From Pleodorina starrii (taxonomy: Eukaryota > Chlorophyta > Chlorophyceae > Chlamydomonadales > Volvocaceae): a stretch of 64,000 nucleotides of DNA. Positions 1-9,538 of the stretch are shown piece by piece. Numbering within the stretch: the stretch's first letter is position 1; the number at the start of each line of letters is the position of its first letter. Below the pieces are notes generated by a model, which made no database searches, was not told the origin of the DNA, and was given only the letters and a program-made list of their open reading frames with translations. The stretch is from assembly GCA_030267565.1 (NCBI GenBank), contig BRXU01000009.1, forward strand, positions 2,068,001 to 2,132,000. The letters run 5' to 3'. A program made the translations under genes and the position numbers.

Positions 1-1916
1 GCATGCGCCGGGTTGGTATCGCGGGAACGGGGATGTATGGCGGCACGCATGGCGGCGGGGTTGCAGGTGCATTTGCACGACTTTGCGCTGCCATCTGTGC
101 CGTACTCTTGTCGTATTCGTGAGGGGCATGCGGCGGCCCTGCCCGAGGTTTTATCGCAGTGAGCTCGTCGCAGAGACCGTCATCGGGGTTAGATAGGCGT
201 TCTGTAGGCGGTTCGGAGTGCAATGTTCCTTTTAAATTATGAAGAGGGATAGAGAGAAAGACGAGAGGTGGAAGGAGAGAAGTTGATGCAAGGGAAGGCA
301 AGAGAAAGAAGAGAGAGAGGTCCGTCCTGGCCGGCGCGTGGCCCTATGGGTAGAGACGTGAGCTTCTTGCTCGGCGTTGATGCAGGGTCGGCACGGAGAT
401 CGCCACAGCCCTGGCTGGGACGTTTGCTGCGCTGTGTCCCACCTGCTGAACCCGGACCCGGCGTGCGGGTTGCCGCGGCTCATCCCAATCAATGGGCGCT
501 TTGTCCCTTCCTGCTGAACCCGGACCCCCGATATGGCAGCTGGCCGGCGTGCGGGTTGCCGCGGCTCATCCCAATTAATGGGTTTTTTTGGAGTTCGCCT
601 CTTCCCCCAAATGTGGTGTCGAGGTCGCCCAGGGGCCCTCGCTCATCGGGCGGGTGATTCCATACCATGATGAGAGGCTTTGCTTCTCTTAATTTAACAG
701 CAGTTAAATTGCTGTCATCGATCAGTTTTGAGGGAGGAGGTGGTGATGTTGCTGCCGTAGGGGGTGAAGCAGCGCTGCATTATTATTGCTTTCGGCGGGG
801 AAGTGGGGTTTAGGTTTCGGTGACCTTTGATGGTCGTATGTGTGGCGCGTGGGAGCCGTACAAGCTTGCCCCGCTGCGAAGTTGGGAGGCGCGCGGGTGG
901 CTGCCTGGCGGCGGCGACAAGATGCAGGTAACGGTATTGTGGGGTAGCCTAGGTGTTGCAATTGATGCTGCTGGGCCAGGCTGGGCTTCCACTTTTCTCT
1001 GGGTAGCTCAGGGGTAGCTTCGTAGTATACCAGGCAGGGCTGTGTGATGGCAGTTGCCGTACGCGCCGGCAGCTGCTGGATGCGGAATTGCGGATGTGAA
1101 TGCGTGGGGGCGGCTGCGACTCGTCCGAACCTCACGCAGGGAACGCACCAGGCAGGCAGGTCAGCTGTGTGTAACATGGGTGGTTGCGTACGGTAACAAG
1201 TGTTAGGCCTCGGTTCTGCTACCTACGCTGGTAGGAGACGTAATCCCCGGGGGGCATGCCGTACTGATCGAAAATGTTTTTGGGGTCCTCCTGACGTATG
1301 GTGACCTGGATTCTTGCCGGTCCGTGCAACACCGCTGGCGGCTGAGGGGGCCAGAGGCCGTGCTTCAGCCATACCAGGGAGATGCCAGGTATGTCCCGAC
1401 AGGTCCCGATGCCGGAAACTGCCGGAACCACGAGAACCGGGTCAGCGGACAGCAGGTCCGCCTTCACAATGCGTCGAAAGTCCAAACTACCGAAATACTA
1501 GTTGGATGACTGAAAATGGGCAACCAAAGACGGCGAACCGCGCCTGTTCGCGCGGATTCCTTGTTCGAAGGCTGATCGTTCTGCCAAGCGTCGAGAACAA
1601 ACGTTGACTGAACGTTTCGCTACAGCGATCGTCTAGGAACCTATCTTTCTCCGTTATCTTCACAACGTTCACATAAGTTCAGAGGAACCGCAAAGAAACC
1701 CGCGTTCACTCGCGTATAGGTAGGTTGACTGGGTTCACATCCCGTTCACATCATCGTTTGGCCCGTCAGAGGCCACCCATTACTCGATCTGGCAGCCCAT
1801 CACCCCGATAGCTTGATTGTAAAACATCAATACAATACAATCATAGAGGTCCACAATTATTCCTTCCGGCTTGAAGGATTGAGCAAAAAGCCGACGAGGA
1901 GCGCCCGCTAATCGAG
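1..1916. other. Spacer with no convincing gene
   Basis: No reading frame here has recognisable domains or consistent splice signals. Two features are visible. A direct duplication lies at about 442-495 and 510-581. Near 1692-1707 is a short stretch (AAGAAACCCGCGTT) that matches the reverse complement of the terminal repeat of the element starting at 1917, so it may be a worn end of a related copy. GTTCAC motifs are scattered between 1600 and 1760. Confidence 0.5.
442..581 (+). repeat. Local direct duplication, two copies
   Basis: CCTGCTGAACCCGGACCC followed by GCGTGCGGGTTGCCGCGGCT and then CATCCCAAT(C/T)AATGGG occurs at about 442-495 and again at about 510-581. The second copy carries an extra segment of about 18 bp between the two conserved blocks. 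It looks like a recent local duplication; no function is implied. Confidence 0.75.
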
Positions 1917-2111
1917 TACCTCGGGTAAACGCGGGTTTCTTCGTTCACTGAAAGGAGAATGAACGTTCACTGAACCTGCACTGAACGCTCACCGTGAACG
2001 TTCAGTGAAGGTTCACCGTTCAGGCCCTTGTACTGCAAGCAAAGCGAAATCAACGTCCTTTTGTGCTTTTTAGTAGCTGCCTAAGTGACCAAAGCTGCTG
2101 GGGCACATATA

Positions 2112-2687
2112 ATGAACCGATACAAGGCCAAGCAGTTATGTGAATACCTTTTATGTGCGCGGGAACAGCGCTGGAGCATGCGTGCCGTACTATTTTCCGA
2201 AATAGTACGACCTACAAGCGCACCGGTCCCTCACCATGATTCGGCACTCCCGAATGAATTTCTCTGCCGGCTAGTTCTGCATAAAGTCAACATGGATCTT
2301 GACAAGGCGCTGCTGCTTCTCGACAAGCATTGACCGGCCGTGAATCCTCAGACAAATTACTTCGTCGGGTCCGGCATTTCGTTTGATGCACCTGCAGCTG
2401 CGGCCATGATTGCATATTTGGAAGACGGGAGTACCATTTACGTCGGCCACCTGGCGGACGCACTGTGCCAACTCCTAGCGATATTCACAGACGCGAAGAA
2501 ATCCCCGGATGGCAGCATGTATCTCCAGGATGCGGCCTGTAAATCCGCTGACTCTGCCCGTGAGGTCCTGTTCGCACAAGCTCGTGAAGCCCTGCTGGTG
2601 AAAAACGGTAGGCTCGGCGGGTATGAAGATCTCATGGAGACACCGTCGGTCGATACGAACTCTAACGTGACATGCTGTAATCCTTAG
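2112..2687 (+). pseudogene. Reading frame inside the TIR element, interrupted by a stop
   Basis: From ATG 2112 the frame runs to TAG 2685-2687 with one internal TGA at 2331-2333, about 190 codons in all. In the inverted copy the matching codon is TGG (30439-30441), so the stop looks like a point mutation in copy 1. Copy 2 instead carries a 1-bp deletion further upstream. Conserved segments include LCRLVLHKVNMD, DKALLLLDKH and GSGISFDAPAAAAM. The frame ends LLVKNGRLGGYEDLMET. I recognise no family. Conservation of the frame in the two copies suggests descent from an element-encoded protein. Confidence 0.45.
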
Positions 2688-3175
2688 GGTTTAGGGTTTT
2701 CGGTCAATGAACGCCGCCCGCTCCACGGCGGCGCACGAGTGGCTGCTGGAGTGCGCGACTGTGCCTGCTCGGGAACCCATCACCCTGCCGGGGCGCACAG
2801 AGTCGGCGTGGCTGCCGGGGCTGGCGACCCGGCCGCAGCGTGAAGCCGTTCCGCTTGCTGTGGCTTTTGCGGCACCACCCCCGTCGGCGCCGTCGAGCTG
2901 AGCGATTGTGCGTGTTTGTGCGATTGTGCGTGTGCGTGTGTGTACGGTGCAGTTGGGGGCACGCGACACGGGCGGGGCAAGGCGGGGGAGCCCGCCGACA
3001 CCCCTGTACATGGGTGCACGCAGTGCCACACAACATCCCCCACTTCCCCGGCTGCTTAGGGGGCTCGGCGACCGGTTAATGCGGGCCGGCGCCCGCACGC
3101 CGCGGTTATTCGGGGTGCTACACAAGTGCAAAGGGTGGTGGGGCGTAACGTACGGCTTTGACGAACGTTCACTGA

Positions 3176-3240
3176 ACATTCAGTGAACGTTCCCCGTGAC
3201 TGTTTGCTGAACATTCAGTGAACGTTCAGCGAACAGTCAC
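3176..3240. repeat. Nested palindromes at the right end of copy 1
   Basis: Overlapping inverted repeats built from GAACGTTCACTGAA, ATTCAGTGAACGTTC and TGACTGTT(T/C)GCTGAAC fill the inner side of the right terminus. Together they could form long hairpins. The matching 43-bp palindrome in copy 2 is at 30234-30276. Such subterminal arrays often bind transposase in DNA transposons; that role here is inferred. Confidence 0.6.
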
Positions 3241-3286
3241 CACTCGTTCACGTCGTGAACGGAAACACCCGCACTTACACTAAGTA

Positions 3287-4005
3287 GTGGCTACCTCAAC
3301 GCCGGCAGCGTTGAAAAGATGGAAGGGACAGCCGTATCCTTCAAAGTGAAGGGACAAACGAAACAACGCTCAAATAACGCGACCGTAATAAGATGTGCAC
3401 CGATTAGGAGAAGCCAGGAGGGAACGTGGCATGGCGTCCTTCTGTGGGAACTGCCAGCTTGCAAGCGGCAATGCCGATATGACTCTCAAGCCTCAAGTGG
3501 AATACGTGGGTGTGACGTAGTAATGAATATAATATTATGTAAACAAGTTTCGGAAATAGCAAGTACGGGGACGAAACGCTTTCCAGCTGCCACGGGAAAG
3601 GCCAGCGATTGGAGGGCGAGGGATCCAAGCTTTGGCCTATAAAATTAAAAATTCAGGCACACAGATTTTATTATATATTTTATATCGTAAACTGCAGCGG
3701 AGCTTTATAAGAACGTCTTGTAGTCTTCTGTGACCTTTCGTCGGAAATGAATTTTGACAACCACGGCAGCGCGGATTAATCTGGCTGATTTTGATTGCGC
3801 ACCGGTATATATACACTGCCTTAACTGGGCCATACCACGACAATAACGCACATTTCCATAATTTTGGAGGACGTCGGTAGCAGCAGGCGGCCTCGTGTCA
3901 CCAAGCTATTTCAACACACTACTCTGTGACCTGCTCCTAGGAATTACTGGGAAAATATTCAGCAATTTCTGAGTGAAGTGCTGTCGGAGGTCGCCGCAAA
4001 TGCAG
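3287..4005. other. Spacer between TIR element and membrane-protein exon
   Basis: No convincing coding region was seen. AT content rises between about 3630 and 3850. The sequence ending at 4005 (CAAATGCAG) would serve as a splice acceptor for the exon beginning at 4006, so upstream exons of that gene may lie here or may have been displaced by the element. Confidence 0.4.
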
Positions 4006-4497
4006 ACCTCGCCCAGCCGCCCTCCGCCACCTTCCACGCCCCACTCCCCTGAACCATTCCCTCCGTATCTGCCTTCGAGCCCCCAACCACCGTCTGAGCC
4101 ACAGCCCCCTGAATCATTTCCTCCATATCTGCCTTCAACCCCTTCATTACCGTCAGCACCGGAGGCCCCTATCATCATACAGCAAGCCGTCACCGGCTTG
4201 CAACCACCGCCACGCCTGCGCGCGCAAACTGCACCATCACTACCTCCGCCACTGTTGCCAACGGTGCCGCCGACGATACCGTCTGCGGCACCTCGACCAC
4301 ACAATGAAGTCATGCTGCCTGTAATGATTGGCGCCGCTACGGGGGCCGGCTTGCTGCTGCTGTCCCTATCGGTGATCGCTGTCATCCTGCACCGCAGAAA
4401 TGATTTAAGGCTATGTGGCTTCTATGGATGCGTTTGCATCTTCATATTCGGAAACAAGGTATTGTCATCAGTTTGTACATACATGGAACATTATTAG
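4006..4497 (+). CDS. Pro-rich, single-pass membrane protein (exon or 3' end)
   Basis: The frame begins after a possible acceptor at 4003-4005; an ATG at 4000 is in frame as an alternative start. It encodes a Pro/Ser-rich stretch with a local duplication (PEPFPPYLPSSPQPPSEP then PESFPPYLPSTPSLPSAP), then a membrane helix (VMLPVMIGAATGAGLLLLSL) followed by basic HRRN. This layout is common in volvocine receptor-like proteins with Pro-rich stalks. The frame either stops at TAG 4495-4497 or splices at about 4458 (AAG|GTATTG). No signal peptide is visible, so an upstream exon is expected. Joining to the next open region could not be made phase-consistent. Confidence 0.45.
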   Translation, partial: TSPSRPPPPSTPHSPEPFPPYLPSSPQPPSEPQPPESFPPYLPSTPSLPSAPEAPIIIQQAVTGLQPPPRLRAQTAPSLPPPLLPTVPPTIPSAAPRPHNEVMLPVMIGAATGAGLLLLSLSVIAVILHRRNDLRLCGFYGCVCIFIFGNKVLSSVCTYMEHY

Positions 4498-4746
4498 TAA
4501 CAGATACTGAGCTAGCTACTCACATGCAACCTCAGACAGGCCAGGGCAGCAGGCGTTTTTCTACCGGTATATATACATCGGGTTTTATATATGCATAGGG
4601 TTATGTATATGTACCGAGTGCGCTGCTGCTGCAACGGCCCAGTCATCATCGATCTGTATCATTGAACTGTTCTTTACAGTTCACGAACGTGTGTCTGCCT
4701 TTGTCCTTGATAGTGCTCTCTAGAACATCAATAGTCATAATCCCAG

Positions 4747-5466
4747 GAAACCCGAATCCTAACGCTGTATGTTGTATTCCCTGTTTGTTGCCGCGCGCCG
4801 GTACGCGCGCCCCCGATCCCCCGCCCCGCCGCCACCCTCCCCAGACGCAACGGCTGAACCTGGGAACGCCGCCGCCGCCGGCAGTCGGGCTCCGAACCCA
4901 CTGGAACCCAGCTGCGGCACCCATCGTCGGTGCTGGCGAGGAGCTGCCGCAGGGTAGTGGTAGCAGCAGCAGCCGCAGCCGCCGCCAGCAGAGGTACAAG
5001 TACGCAATGTCAGCACCAGATCTCAACACCACTGGAACAGCCGCCCTTGCCAGCAGAAGTCGAGGTATCGGAGCGGCTGTCGCTGCTGCTGGCGCCAGCC
5101 ACCGACCGATGGGCGACATCCCGCGAACTGCCGCCCCCACAGCCGAGCTGGGAGATCCTTACGCCTCACCCCCGCGGATACCCGTGTCCGCATCGCAGCT
5201 GTCCCCCGGCATGGGCGCCCCGGACTGGTGGTTTCGGAGAGCTTCACATATTGATGCCATCCACGCCGCCGGTGGCAGCACCGGCGGTATGGCCAAGTTA
5301 CCCAGGCAGCTGCCGAAGCTCACCGCAAGCCGTGCCTCGCATCCCCAAAATTTGGGGCCTGAGGGCGCCGATGGGGAGGATCCGGAGCAAGACGACGCAG
5401 CGGAGCGCCGAGTGGCGGCGACGCCCGCGGGAGCGGCCAAGGCAGCGGCGCTGGCGCTGCAGCCGG
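4747..5466 (+). CDS. Possible cytoplasmic exon of the 4006 membrane protein
   Basis: An open frame follows a CAG acceptor at 4744-4746 and ends at a good donor (CAGCCG|GTAGGT, 5466/5467). It encodes about 240 hydrophilic residues rich in Ser, Pro and Ala, with short motifs such as YKYAMSAPDLN and GAPDWWFRRASHIDA and an acidic cluster EGADGEDPEQDDAAERR. No domain was recognised. Orientation and position suggest the intracellular part of the preceding protein, but the phase does not fit a simple join to the donor at 4458, so the connection is tentative. Confidence 0.4.
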
Positions 5467-8175
5467 TAGGTCTAAAACTCGGTATATGTGTGCACCGATG
5501 CTTGCCGATAAAATGAGCCAGACATCCATTCGCAGCGCTGCCACGCACCGCCAGTAATCGTGCAGACATGTAGCAACGTAGTAGGCAAGCGTGGTAGCCC
5601 GTCCATCCCTGCAGCTTGTGATATATATACCGCAAGAGCTGTTCGCATATATATGTATATGTCTGCGTAGCTCTGCTTTCGTCTCAAGGTTTCGAACGTA
5701 GGAAATCGTTCGCGCTATTGTTGTACTAAACCCTTAAACCCTTAAAAACACAACAAGATTAGCAGTGGATTGACGTCGAATACGTTTCATTAATCTGCCA
5801 TTCCTGTCCCGAGTGCAAACCTTCTAAGCTCCAGATCTATCTATCAGTTCAGATAGACCTTAGCTAGTCTACCTTGCGGTCAGACCTCTTGGAAATTCGT
5901 TTATCAAGATCAATCTTTAACTTTCAATCCTGATTTTGGTCGCAGAGCCTTGCCATATCCCTTGGAGACGAGTTATGAGCACTTTGGTAAGAAATTGGTT
6001 ACTGCAATCTATGGAGCATGGAATTGATGCTCACGACTTACGTTTAATTACTGGGGTGGTATCAATATAATGATTCTATTCTCTGCAAAAGGTACAGTGT
6101 GCTTGATAAGTAGGGATCAAGTCTGCGGGCCTTCTAACCTTACAATGAACATTGGCTGTCAACTACTGTAATGGTAACACAACGAGCCTTATATCAAATG
6201 ACATGATTTTGAATTCTCTATTCTGATTTTAACGCTATCGCACTGCCTCCATGTGGCCACAGCCCTGCGTGTCAGTACTGCGCTGCCGGAACACTGCCGG
6301 AAGTACGTTGAATACGGCGCCGCGTCTCACACGTCAACTCTTCTCCCGCCGCAGGAAGGTGTAAAGCTGCATACGGGCGGCCAAGATCTCGCCAAGATGC
6401 TTAGCTTGCGAGTTGCTGAATCACGGGGCGATGCGTGACGGGGTATTATGATCAACGAAGGGCGGGTCACCGCGTTAGTTGGAGTCGCCAGGAGTCGCGT
6501 TGGGCCCGACCGCGGTTGCATCGTCTGCCACGCTTATGGGCACAAAAAGGCCTATCCTGCGCAATGCACCTATATCACGCACAACGGGCCTGCTCCTTTG
6601 TATCGGTCGTCTTCACCGCAACTGCGCAACATCGACGGTGTGCGAATTTGTGAAGCACGCTGGAGTGTGGTGGTCTCAGCAGCAGCCAGACCTTGCTTTG
6701 GATGAGAACGTAAGCAACAAAACTAGTGTGATAAATGGGCATTATGGTGCGCCTCGTTCTATTTGTGCGTCGTGCGCGCCACCACGACGTCGATTAGACT
6801 TCTGACCGCACGCAACGCTGCGGCGTCAATCCAAGCAAAGGTGGTGAGGAAACAACTTGGCATACGTTAATTTTAGACTGTTGAGTGGCATATTGTTTAT
6901 GAGCAGTCCTTCCAGCATGGACGAAGGCGGTGCATATTGTGGCGATGCTGCCTGATGCTGCTGTGGCGCGCCCAGCTAGCTTCACCTGCCGGCACTTTGG
7001 TAGTCAAGCGTATAGAATACCCTGAATTTGCTTTTTTTATAGCAATCGTTCCGACAGTGCTTTTTTAGGAACCTTTGCACGGCGGCGATGTCCACGCAGT
7101 GCTCAGGTAGCGACCTTTCACTTGCCGCAATTGCCGCAGCTCAGCTACGGATATCGCCCCAGCATGCAGCTCCATAGCCTCTCTCCTTCACAGAGGACCT
7201 ATCTTTTGGCGAAGGGTCATGCCTTTGTGTAGTGGAGTACTGACTGACCCACTTGTAACAACGATTGGCTACCAACTAAGACTCGAGTCTCAGCAGCGTG
7301 CTGCGTAATTGGCAGCCATGGTCGATTGAGTACGTTTTATATAGCATGAGCAACGAGCACAAGAAGCGCATAGGAAACTCCGTTAGACTTCGGAGCGGTG
7401 AGTCGGCAATACGTACATCGAAAAATGCACGCCAATGCACATACAAAGCTTCTTCCATATATTGTTATACACGCTTTGCTTTAGAAAAGGTAGTAATCCA
7501 CTAAGAAGGACTGGTTTCGGGAGAAAAACAAGCTAGTTTCCACCTGGGCGTGAAACGGCTTACAACAGTGCATTCCCGGGATATGATTTGAGCCTGGGGA
7601 CATTTTGATCTGAGCCTGGGGACCTTAAGGTGTGATCCGCTTGCGTTCCCAACAGCGCTGAGCCGATGAGGTATGCTCAGGAGGTGCTTGGATTGGCATC
7701 GCTCATGCACTTGTAGGATATCAGGATGGAGGTGATCGCATGACAGTCGTGCAGCGCTGATATCGGATTCCTGCTGAGTTTAGTATCAATGGCAGTACCT
7801 GGGCGAAGTGCCGACGTCCGTGAATCAGCAGAGCCTTTGGCAACTCTCTGCCTAGTATCATGCGTAAACGTATACCTGAATGTGTGGTCTGTCTTGTTAC
7901 TGGTCCTACCGTTGGGCTTACCGCTGCGGCCGCGTGTTAAAACCAAGCATATCTGCACCGCGGACGATCATCCCACTCTGTGCAGGTTGCCGTTGGGGTT
8001 TGGAGCTTGGACGCTTCCACGGGCCCTTCCGGAACCACGACATCCGGCTTGCCCTAGCTTCTAGCCGAGTCGGACGGAACTCGTTGAAAGAACCCACGGC
8101 ACTTGAGCCCCGCTCCTGTCGCGAGAATCGGGGGCCCGGTCATGTGGGCCCGGTCGGCCGGCGCACACATCGCCA
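5467..8175. other. Sparse region, no convincing gene
   Basis: About 2.7 kb, AT-richer than the rest between 5640 and 6240. Short frames exist but lack splice support. One at about 6451-6655 contains CIVCHAYGHKKAYPAQC, which resembles a CCHC zinc knuckle but has the wrong His-to-Cys spacing. Another from ATG 7789 (to 8064) has a hydrophobic segment and no other support. Further exons of the 4747 gene could be hidden here. Confidence 0.4.
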
Positions 8176-8958
8176 GTGCCGCAACGGACCGCCATAACAC
8201 GCTCTTTCCGCTGCCCTGCTCCTGCGGGTACCGGGACTGCCACCCAGCGTAGCGTGCACGCGCAGACGCGCAGCCAGCTCCTTGCTGAGGCCACCCCGAA
8301 CGAAGGCATCCAGCGCACGTCGGCGGTGCAGATGCACACGTCGGCGGACGCAGCGTCTCCGCACGCGGCGGCGCAACTCCAGCCCGACGGCGACGGCGCG
8401 TGTTCGCCGCAGAAGCTGTACGACAGTACGCAGCTGGGGCCCATCGCGTCACTGACGGAATCGGAGGAGGACCAATTCCGACGGTTGGAAGAAGAGATCC
8501 TGGCCGCGGCGGCGGAGAACGCCGCCGCCGGGCCCGCCAGGGCCGCGGCGGGCGCCAGGTCCGCCGCCGCGGCGGCAGCGCTGCTGCGCCGCGGCTGCCG
8601 CGACCGCCGCTGGAAGCAACGCGTCCTGGCCGTCGCTGCCTTCAAAATGGCGGGTCAGCACCGGCGAATCTTCGAAGAGGATATCCTCTCCGTCGCGGCC
8701 AGCATATGTAGCGACATGGGCAGCATGGCATCGGGGAGCTACAGCCTCGACGAATCGTTGTTGCAGCCGCAACAGCTGAGGCAACTCTCCCAGAACGCCT
8801 CTGACGGGCCCGGCGGCGGCGGCGGCGGCTCCTCGGCAGCGCCGGGGCACGGCCGCTGGAGCGCGCCGGTGTATGCGCGCAGCCGCGGCGTGTTTACGGA
8901 GGAGGACGAGGACGTGATGAGTTTGATTGTGGGTCAAGTGCAGGGGCCGCCGTCGTAG
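8176..8958 (+). CDS. Hypothetical protein, probable terminal exon
   Basis: This is a long open frame ending at TAG 8956-8958, with strong GC at third positions. The 5' limit is uncertain: the first in-frame ATG is at 8332, and upstream exons are possible. The product is acidic and helical. It has an Ala-rich centre, and two related segments, FRRLEEEILAAAAEN and HRRIFEEDILSVAAS, suggest an internal repeat. A Gly run then leads to a C-terminal GVFTEEDEDVMSLIVGQ. No catalytic motif, signal peptide or membrane helix is visible. I do not recognise the family. The opposite-strand frames look like shadows. Confidence 0.5.
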   Translation: MPQRTAITRSFRCPAPAGTGTATQRSVHAQTRSQLLAEATPNEGIQRTSAVQMHTSADAASPHAAAQLQPDGDGACSPQKLYDSTQLGPIASLTESEEDQFRRLEEEILAAAAENAAAGPARAAAGARSAAAAAALLRRGCRDRRWKQRVLAVAAFKMAGQHRRIFEEDILSVAASICSDMGSMASGSYSLDESLLQPQQLRQLSQNASDGPGGGGGGSSAAPGHGRWSAPVYARSRGVFTEEDEDVMSLIVGQVQGPPS

Positions 8959-9370
8959 AGGCACCGCGCGTACCCCGCTGCCATCGCAGCGGTCCTCACA
9001 CGAGTTCGCGGGGAATGGAGAGAGTTTTGGCCATCGGGACTGCAAGTAGCCGTCGCGCCTAAGGTATCCAAGATGCTGTGGAGGGAATTCAATCAGCAGG
9101 GCGAGCTGCTGGATGGCTCGTTATGAGTACTGCGGGGTTTGTGTCGACTGCGGGGCATTGAACTCGGAAGCGAGCGTCAAAAGGGAGGAACCTTTCCTCT
9201 TGTCTGATCTCTAGGGCTTGGGAGAGAGCCCGGAGGTGGGTAACCAGCAAAAGGGGTTTTCGCGTTCCAGAGCAGATATTTCGCAGATATTTTTTTGTCG
9301 TTTGGCCCATGTCGTCATCACGGCCCCACCAACGCAGGTCGGCTGCGGGCCCATGCTCATAAAGAAAGCC

Positions 9371-9538
9371 ATGGGCTGGTGGGGCGTTTATGTAGTAGCG
9401 CTATTGGCGATTCTGGCAACAGCAGCGTCAGGGGCACACCATCCGTGTGCCATGCTGCCACCTGTGTTGCGAACTTGCGATTCGTGTGTAGGGTTTGCAG
9501 ACGGCCGGGCGGCGCAGGCAGGGTCCGCACTGGGATGA
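9371..9538 (+). CDS. Candidate signal-peptide exon of a small secreted protein
   Basis: ATG 9371 opens a 55-codon frame to TGA 9536-9538. Its first about 20 residues (MGWWGVYVVALLAILATAAS) form a good signal peptide with a likely cleavage after small residues. The remainder has four cysteines, including CDSC. It could be a very short secreted protein or the first exon of a longer one; a GT within GTAGGGTTTGC near 9490 is a possible donor. No downstream exon could be assigned. Base composition gives little support either way. Confidence 0.25.
   Translation: MGWWGVYVVALLAILATAASGAHHPCAMLPPVLRTCDSCVGFADGRAAQAGSALG

Larger units (their letters stand above)
1917..3286 (+). mobile_element. TIR element, longer copy (copy 1)
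   Basis: The ends are imperfect inverted repeats. The left end reads TACCTCGGGTAAACGCGGGT; the right end, read inward on the minus strand, begins TACTTAGTGTAAGTGCGGGT. Inside each end are clustered inverted GAACGTTCACTGAAC-type motifs. A reading frame at 2112-2687 lies in the left half. The element matches the inverted sequence at 30187-30855 over both ends and about the first 535 bp, but carries about 700 bp (roughly 2452-3157) that the other copy lacks. No transposase motif was recognised, so it is probably non-autonomous or decayed. Superfamily and target-site duplication could not be settled. Confidence 0.75.

Noticed and set aside
6520..6590. CCHC zinc knuckle of a retroelement Gag
   Set aside because: CIVCHAYGHKKAYPAQC has seven residues between His and the last Cys instead of four, and no reverse transcriptase or integrase motif is nearby.
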